The translations under genes were made by a program, and so were the position numbers. A DNA stretch of 24,563 nt. Source: a virus. Where the stretch lies: the IMG/VR virus record IMGVR_UViG_3300023257_000558, positions 1-24,563 of that record. One strand, written 5' to 3'. Numbering within the stretch: position 1 is the first letter of the stretch; every line of letters starts with the position of its first letter. The notes under the pieces are model-generated. The model did not search any database. It was given only the letters and a program-made list of their open reading frames with translations, and was not told the DNA's origin. Below are positions 12,131-19,202 of the stretch, piece after piece.

Positions 12131-12755
12131 AAAGATAGGGAATATTTATTTTACTACCAGTTGGGATGATGGACACCCACTAGATTTAAGAATAGCTGAA
12201 TTATTAAAAAAATATACTTTTACTGGAACATTCTTTATTGCTCCAAATAATCCAGAAAGAGAAGTAATGAAACCAACTGTAATATCAAAGCTATCCTATG
12301 ATAGATTATTTGAGATAGGTGGTCATACAAATACACATGTAGAATTATCTAAAGTATCACCAGAAGTTGCTATTGCTGAAATCAGAGAAGGTAAAAGAGT
12401 TTTAAGGAGAGGTCTTTATAGACAAACACTAGATTCATTTTGCTATCCTAAAGGAAGATATAATGAGGATGTAAAAGCAATGGTAAAGAAATGTAAGTTT
12501 AGGGAAGCAAGAACAGTTGATGTTTTAAATAATAAACTACCAAAAGATAATTATGCTATCAAGCCAACAATACATGTTCATCCTAGTAGGAAAGAATACA
12601 ATGGAAAGAATTGGTTGGAAGTAGCTAAAGAAGTTTGGAAAGATCCAGAAACAGAATATTTCCATTTATGGGGACATAGTTGGGAAATAGAAAAGTATGG
12701 TTTGTGGGATGAGTTAGAAGAATTATTTAAATTTATTAAGAGTTATGAAGATTAA
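12120..12755 (+). CDS. Polysaccharide deacetylase (NodB/CE4 family)
   Basis: A 211-residue metal-dependent deacetylase. All main NodB motifs are seen: 'TTSWDDGHPLD' with D16-D17, 'GGHTNTHVEL' with metal ligands H69 and H73, 'FCYPKGRYN' (a variant of R/Y-x-P-x-G-x-Y/F), and 'HLWGHSWE' with H186. It would remove acetyl groups from a sugar, either on the cell surface or on a phage-linked glycan. There is no signal peptide, so it acts in the cytoplasm, perhaps on sugar intermediates. I used ATG 12120 rather than TTG 12111. It opens the sugar-gene series and overlaps the next gene by 11 bases. Confidence 0.85.
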   Translation: MIYKKIGNIYFTTSWDDGHPLDLRIAELLKKYTFTGTFFIAPNNPEREVMKPTVISKLSYDRLFEIGGHTNTHVELSKVSPEVAIAEIREGKRVLRRGLYRQTLDSFCYPKGRYNEDVKAMVKKCKFREARTVDVLNNKLPKDNYAIKPTIHVHPSRKEYNGKNWLEVAKEVWKDPETEYFHLWGHSWEIEKYGLWDELEELFKFIKSYED

Positions 12756-13605
12756 ATTATATATATCAAACTTTAGCAACACAAGCATTGGTGGAGGTTG
12801 GACTTTTCTTCGTAATTTATTAAAAGGATTAGAAGGGAAAGTAGAGATAGTTGATAATTGGAAAGAATGTGATATATATTTTGTATTCGGTATAACCACA
12901 ATAGACAAAGGAGAGATTTATAATGCTCTTTCATCTGGTAAGAAGCTTGTTTTAAGGGTTGATAATATACCTAGAAAATCAAGGAATAAAAGACAGTCTC
13001 CTGTTGCTAGATTAAAAGAGTTTGGTAACCTAGCTGACGCTGTTATATATCAAGGAGAATGGTGTAAGTATTATGCTGGTTATTTTATAGACAATAAGAA
13101 AGAATATATTATTAACAATGGCGTAGATACATCTATATTCAATGAAAAAGGTAGAGAAACAGGCGAAAAGACCTATTTATACATCAATTATAACGATAAT
13201 CCTAACAAGCGATTTGATGAAGCATTGTATAGATTTGACATGGAATGGCGTAAAAACAATGGAATTAAGCTTATAATTGCTGGTGATGCGCCTAGAATCT
13301 ACAAAGAACACCCAGAATATGACTGGGATTTACCTATTCCTGCTGATATTGAATATGTTGGTATAAAGAATGAGCCAAAAGAAGTGGCTGAATTAATGAG
13401 AAAGTGCGATTATTTATTGTATCCTTCATTCTGTGAGGCATACCCTAACACTTTGTTAGAGGCTATGGCTTGTGGAATGAAACCTCTATATCTTAACTCC
13501 GAAGGTGGCAGTCTTGAACTGTACAAAAAGAATCTGAATGGAGTTAAGACCATCCAAGTGATGGCAGACGAGTATATGGAGGTATTCAAAAAATTAGTTC
13601 TTTAG
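12745..13605 (+). CDS. Glycosyltransferase, GT-B fold, family 4-like
   Basis: A 286-residue enzyme. The N-terminal half begins 'SNTSIGGGWTFLRNLLKGL', with the glycine-rich acceptor loop; the C-terminal half carries 'NNGVDTSIFN', 'LIIAGDAP', and the nucleotide-sugar motif 'SFCEAYPNTLLEAMACG' with the E-x7-E pattern of GT4 enzymes. It is shorter than usual (~350), mostly in the first domain. It likely transfers a sugar from an NDP-sugar. The gene ends 70 bases before the next large gene, with a small structured element in the gap. Confidence 0.85.
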   Translation: MKIKLYISNFSNTSIGGGWTFLRNLLKGLEGKVEIVDNWKECDIYFVFGITTIDKGEIYNALSSGKKLVLRVDNIPRKSRNKRQSPVARLKEFGNLADAVIYQGEWCKYYAGYFIDNKKEYIINNGVDTSIFNEKGRETGEKTYLYINYNDNPNKRFDEALYRFDMEWRKNNGIKLIIAGDAPRIYKEHPEYDWDLPIPADIEYVGIKNEPKEVAELMRKCDYLLYPSFCEAYPNTLLEAMACGMKPLYLNSEGGSLELYKKNLNGVKTIQVMADEYMEVFKKLVL

Positions 13606-13669
13606 GGGGAATCACATGAAATGGGAGTTACCTGACCCCAGCTGTATTGCAAATCCCCCGCAATTTTAA
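13605..13669 (+). other. Stem-loop with SD and possible 17-codon gene
   Basis: GGGGGA (13605-13610) pairs with TCCCCC (13654-13659); the inner TGGG can pair with CCCA at 13637-13640. The same GGGGG is an SD 7 bases before ATG 13616, which opens MKWELPDPSCIANPPQF (13616-13669). Translation of this frame would need the stem to open. Either a regulatory hairpin, a true micro-gene or a remnant. Confidence 0.4.
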
Positions 13670-13674
13670 AAATT

Positions 13675-14241
13675 ATGAGTTATTATAGTGAACAATTAAC
13701 AGACTTTATTGCTAGGCTTGAAATTAAAGCAGATAGTGTTCTTGATATTGGTTCTAGTCAAAAAAAAGTATTTGATAGAACAAAAGGTTGGGATGTAAAA
13801 GAATATATAACATTAGATTTAGAAGTTCCTCATGAGGGAGAAAAATCAGATATAGTGTGGGATATAAATGAGAAGAGTGGCATTAGAAAAGATTTATATG
13901 AGACTTTTGACATAGCATTCTGCCTAGAAGTAATGGAATATATATACGATCCTGTTAATGCTTTAAGTATTGTATGTGGGTTTTTAAGGAAAGGTGGAGA
14001 ACTATACATATCTTTCCCTTTTGTTTATTGTATCCATAAGCCTGTTAAGAATGATTATCTACGATATACAAGGATGGGAGCTATTAAATTACTAGAAAAT
14101 GCTGGATTTGAGATAGAAATGATTATGGATAGAGTAGCAAAAGACCCTGAAAAGTTAAGAGATTTCTATAAGTCAGATGGAATGCACGTTGGAGGAGATT
14201 CAAATGTAACAGGATTTATAATTAAAGCTATAAAAAGATGA
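13675..14241 (+). CDS. SAM-dependent methyltransferase (class I)
   Basis: A 188-residue enzyme of the methyltransferase-11/23 type. 'SVLDIGSSQKKVFD' is motif I (SAM loop), 'YITLDLEV' the acidic strand-2 end, 'FDIAFCLEVMEYIYDP' motif IV, and 'GGELYISFPF' strand 5. The target is probably a sugar or lipid intermediate, since it lies between two glycosyltransferase genes and overlaps the second one (ATGA). Substrate is not readable from sequence. No SD. Confidence 0.8.
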   Translation: MSYYSEQLTDFIARLEIKADSVLDIGSSQKKVFDRTKGWDVKEYITLDLEVPHEGEKSDIVWDINEKSGIRKDLYETFDIAFCLEVMEYIYDPVNALSIVCGFLRKGGELYISFPFVYCIHKPVKNDYLRYTRMGAIKLLENAGFEIEMIMDRVAKDPEKLRDFYKSDGMHVGGDSNVTGFIIKAIKR

Positions 14242-15119
14242 AATTAAGCATACACACAACAATAACTAATCCAGACTACTGGCAATACGCATGGAAAGAA
14301 TCTATTGAATCATTCTTGGCATTGGCTGATGAAGTAATAGTCATTTATGGTTCTGAAACAGACTTGAGGTTATTACAGAACATAGATGTACCACATGGAA
14401 AGGAATTAAAATGGGCTTATCTTGAATGGCCTTATAATTTTAGTTGGGATGAGATAAGTAGGCACAATAATCTAGGCTATTCACTATGTACTGGTGATTG
14501 GGTAATGAAGACTGATTGTGATTATGTATTCCATGAGAACGATATTAAGAATATGAGAACACAGCTCGAGAAGTATTTAGAAGAGGGTTGGTTAGCATGT
14601 TCTTTTATGAAATATACAATAATGAATAAAGATAGAGCTTATCAGAAGGTTCATCTACCATTCATTTTGAATAAGAAGATGTTAGGAGATACAGTAGGCT
14701 ATGGCCCATCAACAACAGAGAATACAGCTTGGGGATACCCTATTCATAGAGACGAGTTTGATGATGAGTTAGGATTACCTAAAGGAAGGTCAATAGATCC
14801 TAGTGTAGTTAGATCAACTGGTGTAGATTGCTGGAATTATGATAACTTCTTCAAGGATAAGAAGATAACAGGTGAACAGTTCTTGAGATTCAGTCATTCT
14901 AGAGATAAAGCAGGGTTTGGTGCAACTTGGGGTAAGACTAAAGAAGAAGCTTTAAAGAAGTTTTGTGAGATGTCTGCTAGTAGATTAAAGAAGACTGGAG
15001 CTACTTATAAGCCTTTATCATTAGACGATCATCCTAAATTTGTAAGAGATAAGGTAAAGAATATGACAGAAGATCAGATGGGGTATAACAACTGGAATAA
15101 TTTTGAAGGAATACTATGA
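14238..15119 (+). CDS. Glycosyltransferase, GT-A fold, family 2-like
   Basis: A 293-residue protein. It starts 'MKLSIHTTITNPDYWQ', lacking the typical IIPT loop but keeping the strand order; 'ALADEVIVIYGSETD' and 'CTGDWVMKTDCDYVF' follow, the latter with a D-x-D metal motif at the expected position. 'SRHNNLGYSLCTGDW' resembles the 'ARN-x-G' segment of GT2 enzymes. The C-terminal third ('TGVDCWNYDNFF', 'FLRFSHSRDKAG') probably holds the acceptor site. Start and stop both overlap neighbours by 4 bases. Confidence 0.7.
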   Translation: MKLSIHTTITNPDYWQYAWKESIESFLALADEVIVIYGSETDLRLLQNIDVPHGKELKWAYLEWPYNFSWDEISRHNNLGYSLCTGDWVMKTDCDYVFHENDIKNMRTQLEKYLEEGWLACSFMKYTIMNKDRAYQKVHLPFILNKKMLGDTVGYGPSTTENTAWGYPIHRDEFDDELGLPKGRSIDPSVVRSTGVDCWNYDNFFKDKKITGEQFLRFSHSRDKAGFGATWGKTKEEALKKFCEMSASRLKKTGATYKPLSLDDHPKFVRDKVKNMTEDQMGYNNWNNFEGIL

Positions 15120-15400
15120 AGATTTTTAATAGTTATTTTATTTATACTCTAAAAAGATACTTGTTTGGTGGCTTCATGGATTTATTCTGTATTCTTAAAA
15201 TGACTGGTTATGGTAATAAGAAAGATACTATAAGTATGATGTTTGCTGAAATTGGAATTAGTACATTGGAAAAGATTATAAAACAAGCTAAAGATGTTAA
15301 TAATGGAGAAACTGTATATTCAAACCTTACACGGATTTATTTAAATACTATATCAAAAAGATGTAGGAAAATTTATAAACCTTTTAATTTAGATGATTAA
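15116..15400 (+). CDS. Hypothetical protein
   Basis: A 94-residue protein with a partly hydrophobic N-terminal third ('YFIYTLKRYLFGGFMDLFCILK'; motif 'YLFGGFMDLFCILK') and a polar helical rest ('AEIGISTLEKIIKQAKDV'). It is start-coupled to the preceding gene by ATGA. I do not recognise it; a membrane-associated role is possible because of the N-terminal aromatic cluster. Confidence 0.55.
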   Translation: MKIFNSYFIYTLKRYLFGGFMDLFCILKMTGYGNKKDTISMMFAEIGISTLEKIIKQAKDVNNGETVYSNLTRIYLNTISKRCRKIYKPFNLDD

Positions 15401-15683
15401 TAAAAAAAAGATGACAAATAACATAAGCAAAATACTTGAGGAGTTTGATAAGCTAATAGCTGATATTGGTTATAGAGCTTTGCATGGTAAAAAATACGAT
15501 TCAGAGAAGGAAACTAAAGACTTCATAAAACAATCAATAGAGAAATGCCTTGATGAGATGTTATATAAGTTGGATAAATTTGAAGAGGAGACAAACAATA
15601 ACTGTCAAAGAATAAATATAAACCCATCTTTTGATGAGACAAAAGAATTTCTTGAAGAAAAAATCAATAAGATAAAAGAATAA
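15393..15683 (+). CDS. Hypothetical helical protein
   Basis: A 96-residue protein, charged and helical throughout, with 'SKILEEFDKLIADIGYRALHG' at the front (motif 'DKLIADIGYRALHG') and 'TKEFLEEKINKIKE' at the end. The alternative start at 15411 avoids the 8-base overlap with the previous gene. No known domain is visible. Confidence 0.55.
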   Translation: MINKKKMTNNISKILEEFDKLIADIGYRALHGKKYDSEKETKDFIKQSIEKCLDEMLYKLDKFEEETNNNCQRININPSFDETKEFLEEKINKIKE

Positions 15684-15684
15684 T

Positions 15685-15744
15685 ATGGGAGAAATAACAA
15701 ATACAGCAACATGGGAGAAAACAGGTGGCGAATATGCTATTGAT
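15685..15744 (+). repeat. Duplicated gene start, copy 1 (partner 16350-16409)
   Basis: The first 60 bases of the two adjacent methyltransferase genes differ at only about 3-4 positions; similarity stops sharply after the codons for 'GGEYAID'. Third bases are also conserved, so this is a recent duplication or conversion. Confidence 0.85.
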
Positions 15745-16350
15745 TATATGAAAAGATATAATTTAGTTTCGTACGACGAATATATAGAATCACAACTTGC
15801 TAGAGTTAAATCAAAGCAAGGTACTTTTTTAGAACAACCAGATAGATTAGAAATGTTTAAGAAAATAGCAAACACAGCAGGAGAAAAATTACCAAAACTA
15901 AAAAGGATAGTTTGTATGGGAGTAAAAAATGGTGCTGAATGTTTTGAATTTAAAAAGAATAGATTTTATTGCGAAGCAGAAATACATGGAGTTGAATTAA
16001 GCGAATTAGTTAAGACTGCTAAAGGAGATGATGGTTTAAAGTTTCATCAATTAGACTTTAATGAATTACCTGATGAGTGGGAGGATAAGTTTGACTTTCT
16101 TTATAGCAATAGTTTAGATCATGCTTACTTGTTAAAAGATACACTAGACGAATGGTATAGAATAATGCACTCAAGGGGATATATGCTTCTAACCTTAAGT
16201 AAAGGATTGATTACAGAATGTGATATATACTCTTTTGATGAGAAAGACATTGATAAGTCATTAGATAAAGATAAGTTTGATTTAGTTAAGCTATGGAAAG
16301 AGAAGAATCAAGAAAACAGCTTTAATATATTATTAAAAATAAAAAAGTAA
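15685..16350 (+). CDS. Methyltransferase-like protein A
   Basis: A 221-residue protein of the class I SAM methyltransferase type. 'IVCMGVKNGAECFEF' takes the place of motif I, 'AEIHGVELSE' of strand 2 and 'FDFLYSNSLDHAYLLKD' of motif IV, with 'GYMLLTLSKG' as strand 5. Motif I is unusual (G-V-K-N-G-A). The first 20 residues, starting MGEITNTATWEKTGG, are nearly identical to the start of the next gene in protein and in DNA, while the rest differs. It ends at the next start codon (TAATG). Confidence 0.7.
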   Translation: MGEITNTATWEKTGGEYAIDYMKRYNLVSYDEYIESQLARVKSKQGTFLEQPDRLEMFKKIANTAGEKLPKLKRIVCMGVKNGAECFEFKKNRFYCEAEIHGVELSELVKTAKGDDGLKFHQLDFNELPDEWEDKFDFLYSNSLDHAYLLKDTLDEWYRIMHSRGYMLLTLSKGLITECDIYSFDEKDIDKSLDKDKFDLVKLWKEKNQENSFNILLKIKK

Positions 16351-16949
16351 TGGGAAAAATAACAAACACAGAAACATGGGAGAAAACAGGTGGCGAATAT
16401 GCTATTGATCTTGATAGAAGATTGAAACAATCTGGCAAAAATCCTTATGTTATACAAAGAAAGTTCGCATTAGACGCATTAAAGAAGATTAATTTTAAGA
16501 CAGCACTTGAAGTTGGTTGTAATAATGGCAGGATATTAGAGCCTTTATTCAAGCATTTTCCTAAAAGACACATAGAAGGATGTGATATAAGCCGAGAAGC
16601 TTTGGATATTTTGCAAGAAAGATGCCCTAAAGCAGAGTTAAGAAAGGTAAATATAGTAGAAGGATTACCATATAAGGACAATGAGTTCGATTTAGTATAT
16701 ACAAGTGAGTGTTTATGCCATATTGCTTACTATGATATTGATAAAGTAAGAGATGAACTAAAGAGGGTAGCTAAAAAGGTTATTTTCTTGAGTGAACCAT
16801 TTAGACCAATCTATCCAGATAAGCATACAGTAAATGTAGGTAGTGATAGTCATGGTGGAACTTTTTGTCATCATCACGAGAAATACTTTGATAATTGTGA
16901 GACAGATTTTATGGAAAGAATAGCTAAAAATTATTTAATAACATTATGA
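16350..16949 (+). CDS. SAM-dependent methyltransferase B (class I)
   Basis: A 199-residue enzyme with a clear class I core: 'ALEVGCNNGRILEPL' (motif I), 'EGCDISREALDIL' (strand 2), 'NEFDLVYTSECLCHI' (motif IV) and 'AKKVIFLSEPF' (strand 5). 'SHGGTFCHHHEKYFD' near the C-terminus has several histidines that may bind metal or substrate. Its first 20 residues copy those of the preceding gene. The likely substrate is a sugar or sugar-lipid in the same pathway. Its stop overlaps the fragment at 16946. Confidence 0.82.
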   Translation: MGKITNTETWEKTGGEYAIDLDRRLKQSGKNPYVIQRKFALDALKKINFKTALEVGCNNGRILEPLFKHFPKRHIEGCDISREALDILQERCPKAELRKVNIVEGLPYKDNEFDLVYTSECLCHIAYYDIDKVRDELKRVAKKVIFLSEPFRPIYPDKHTVNVGSDSHGGTFCHHHEKYFDNCETDFMERIAKNYLITL

Positions 16950-17002
16950 GAGTATTAATAACACCAGTGAAACATGAGTATTTAATAAATAATTTAAAAT
17001 AA
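16946..17002 (+). pseudogene. Orphan 5' end of a glycosyltransferase-like gene
   Basis: An 18-codon frame, MRVLITPVKHEYLINNLK, with an ATGA overlap to the preceding stop. The first six residues match those of the next gene (MRILIT). It looks like the start of another GT-B gene cut off after its first strand and helix. Confidence 0.5.
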
Positions 17003-17003
17003 T

Positions 17004-18593
17004 ATGCGTATTCTAATAACAAATGACGTGGAAGGTTGGGCTATTGGAAACCTAACTGATGCCATTATCAAGCACAACAAGAATAGGTTTAATTTTATTA
17101 AAGTTCCAGTACATCCTAGGGGAGTTGGAGAATCATTAATTCCTTTAAAAGATGCGATAGATGTTAAAGGAGTTGATCTTTGGCATGGACAATATTGGAA
17201 CAGTTCGCTAAAGATGTTTGATTACTTCCCTCATTTAAGAAAGCAGACAAGCCTATTAACTCATCACAACCATCATTGTTTAAACAAGGACACTTGGGAA
17301 GACTTTAACTCTTTGAATGAAATGACACAATGGGGAGTAGATAAGTTAAGTAAGATACACGAAAATGTGTTTAAAATACCTCATGGAATTGATTTAGATA
17401 GGTTTGCTTACATTGATGAGCTAACAGAAAACAAGAATATAGGGTATATCGGTAGAGTAGTACCTTGGAAATGCCTAAAAGAGATATGTGAAGCAGCTAA
17501 TAAGTTCGAATATAATGTAGTTGGATCAGGATATATTGATGATGTTAAGTATTGGGAAGAGATACCAAGGGATAGATTAGAGTTTAATGGTGGTACTTGC
17601 AGGGCTGAAATGGCTTCAGCATCGTTTAAAGACGACTTATATGAAGATATGATGTGTTTTGTCATGTATTCTACTGGTGAAAAAGAATCAGGAACATTAC
17701 CTTTACTAGAAGCAATGGCGAGTGGAGTTCCTATTTTAGCTACAGAACAGGGTATGGCTAGAGATTTGATTAAAGATGGAGTGAATGGAGTATTCTTTAA
17801 TGAAGAAAACTTTGAAGAGAAGCTTCAACTTGTCATGGAAGATAAGAAGTTAAGAGAAAAGATTAGAAAGAATGCTTGGGAGACTATAAAGAACTATAGT
17901 GAATCAAAGATGGCTAGAGATTATGCAAAGGTTTATTACAAGACTGTATTCAAAGATAATCCTGTTATCTCTGTTATTATCCCAACATTTGATAGAGCAG
18001 AAAAGCTATATGACATAATTGAATCTATTGATAGTCAAACTTATCCTGCTAAAGAGATTATTATAGTTGAAGATGGTGATGATGGAGGTAAGACAAAGAA
18101 AGTATGTGAAGAGATAAAGAAACACCTTAAGACACCAGTTATTTATATGAATACTGGCAATGCTAATGACTACTATGGATTGGCTCAAGCTAGGAACATG
18201 GGAGCATGTGAAGCACTAGGTGAGGTACTTCTATTTTTAGATGATAGATATGCACTTGAACCTGATGCACTAGAACATATATCTAAATGTAAGAATAACC
18301 ACTTTGACTTTGGTGTAAAGGTTATTAAGGGTAAAGAATCTACAAAGAAAGCATTTATTGAGAACTTTGCATGGATAAGAAAGAAAGACTTCTTCAAAGC
18401 TGGAATGTTTAATGAAAGACTTAATATGTATGGTGGTTTAAGCCAAGAAACTAGAACTAGATTTAATGCTCAAGGATTCAAAATGAACCAAGATAAGAGT
18501 GTAAAATGTAAAGAGATATTAAGTTCAAGAAAAAATAAGAATAAGAGTGAGATATGGAAAGCTAAATTTTTATTAAGCAAAATATATGAATAG
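17004..18593 (+). CDS. Bifunctional glycosyltransferase: GT4-like domain fused to GT2-like domain
   Basis: A 529-residue two-domain enzyme. Residues ~1-315 form a GT-B domain: 'PHGIDLDRF', 'IGYIGRVVPWKCLKE' and 'STGEKESGTLPLLEAMASG' with an E-x7-E nucleotide-sugar motif. Residues ~318-529 form a GT-A domain: 'PVISVIIPTFDRAEKLYD', 'EIIIVEDGDDGG', 'AQARNMGACEALGEVLLFLDD' ending in the metal-binding acidic pair. Each active site appears complete, so two successive sugars may be added by one chain. The gene starts 1 base after the orphan fragment and its stop overlaps the severed start of the next glycosyltransferase. Confidence 0.88.
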   Translation: MRILITNDVEGWAIGNLTDAIIKHNKNRFNFIKVPVHPRGVGESLIPLKDAIDVKGVDLWHGQYWNSSLKMFDYFPHLRKQTSLLTHHNHHCLNKDTWEDFNSLNEMTQWGVDKLSKIHENVFKIPHGIDLDRFAYIDELTENKNIGYIGRVVPWKCLKEICEAANKFEYNVVGSGYIDDVKYWEEIPRDRLEFNGGTCRAEMASASFKDDLYEDMMCFVMYSTGEKESGTLPLLEAMASGVPILATEQGMARDLIKDGVNGVFFNEENFEEKLQLVMEDKKLREKIRKNAWETIKNYSESKMARDYAKVYYKTVFKDNPVISVIIPTFDRAEKLYDIIESIDSQTYPAKEIIIVEDGDDGGKTKKVCEEIKKHLKTPVIYMNTGNANDYYGLAQARNMGACEALGEVLLFLDDRYALEPDALEHISKCKNNHFDFGVKVIKGKESTKKAFIENFAWIRKKDFFKAGMFNERLNMYGGLSQETRTRFNAQGFKMNQDKSVKCKEILSSRKNKNKSEIWKAKFLLSKIYE

Positions 18594-18618
18594 AAAACTA
18601 AAAGTATATGTTGACTAG
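18586..18618 (+). pseudogene. Severed 5' end of the downstream glycosyltransferase gene
   Basis: ATG 18586 overlaps the preceding stop by 8 bases, as genuine operon genes here do, and reads MNRKLKVYVD then TAG. This is a typical first beta strand of a GT-B enzyme. The gene at 19203 lacks such a strand and is in an open frame upstream only to 19182 (TDHV before its ATG). Confidence 0.6.
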
Positions 18619-18639
18619 TAAAGAATATTAGTATAATAT
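18611..18639 (+). promoter_or_regulatory. Promoter of the HNH gene at 18667
   Basis: TTGACT (18611-18616), 17 bp, TAATAT (18634-18639), the same hexamers and spacing as at 7442-7470. An overlapping TATAAT (18632-18637) gives a 15-bp spacer. The -35 coincides with the broken glycosyltransferase codons. Confidence 0.6.
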
Positions 18640-18666
18640 TTAGGTATAACTATTAATAATAAAATT

Positions 18667-19143
18667 ATGCCTAAAACAATTTATAGAGTTCCAATAGGAA
18701 CAAAAATTACAGAGAAAGAAACTGGTTATATAAGAATTAAAATAAAACCTGGATTATGGAGAAGAGAACATTGTATAATAATGGAAAAAAAGATCGGAAG
18801 AAAGTTAATGAAAGGAGAACAAGTACACCACATTAACAGAGTAAAAGATGATAATAGACTTGTTAATCTATCGCTATGTACAAATTCCAGTCATCATAAA
18901 TTAGAGTATAGTGGTTCAGGTTTAGAGAAATACAATAAAGAAAAACATGTCAAAAACAAAAAACAATTTAAGGTTTGTAAGTGTTGTAAAAAACAATTCT
19001 CTAAATTTGACAAGGAGTATAAATCAAGCGATAAAATATGGGAAAAAACAAAGTATTGTAGCATTAAGTGTAGAAACCTTGATAGTAAAAATTGGAATCA
19101 TTTATCAATAAAATTTAATAATTATGAAAAAAAGAAAGGATAG
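18667..19143 (+). CDS. HNH homing endonuclease with C-terminal zinc finger
   Basis: A 158-residue nuclease. The front has beta-strand segments ('GYIRIKIKPGLWRREHCI'), then the core 'GEQVHHINRVKDDNRLVNLSL' (H54, H55, N67; motif 'VHHINRVKDDNRLVNL') and 'SSHHKLE' (H76, H77). A zinc finger follows with 'CKCCKKQF' (C104, C107) and 'CSIKC' (C131, C135). The layout equals that of the HNH gene at 7477, though identity is low. It carries its own promoter, lies between the severed start and the body of a glycosyltransferase gene, and is followed at once by a long hairpin. Confidence 0.82.
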   Translation: MPKTIYRVPIGTKITEKETGYIRIKIKPGLWRREHCIIMEKKIGRKLMKGEQVHHINRVKDDNRLVNLSLCTNSSHHKLEYSGSGLEKYNKEKHVKNKKQFKVCKCCKKQFSKFDKEYKSSDKIWEKTKYCSIKCRNLDSKNWNHLSIKFNNYEKKKG

Positions 19144-19190
19144 CCATGTGGGAGCAAAGCGCAAACTTCGCGTTTTTGTAACCACATGGC
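19143..19190 (+). other. Long hairpin at the right end of the HNH insertion
   Basis: Perfect 9-bp stem GCCATGTGG/CCACATGGC (19143-19151 with 19182-19190). An inner bulged stem pairs CAAAGCG with CGC and TTTG. The stem starts on the last base of the HNH stop codon and ends 12 bases before ATG 19203. No T-run follows, so it is not a standard terminator. Confidence 0.65.
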
Positions 19191-19202
19191 ACTGATCACG
19201 TT

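Noticed and set aside
18613-19195. Group I intron carrying the HNH gene
   Set aside because: About 100 non-coding bases remain outside the HNH gene, too few for a group I core, and I see no P3-P7 type pairing. A freestanding insertion is simpler.
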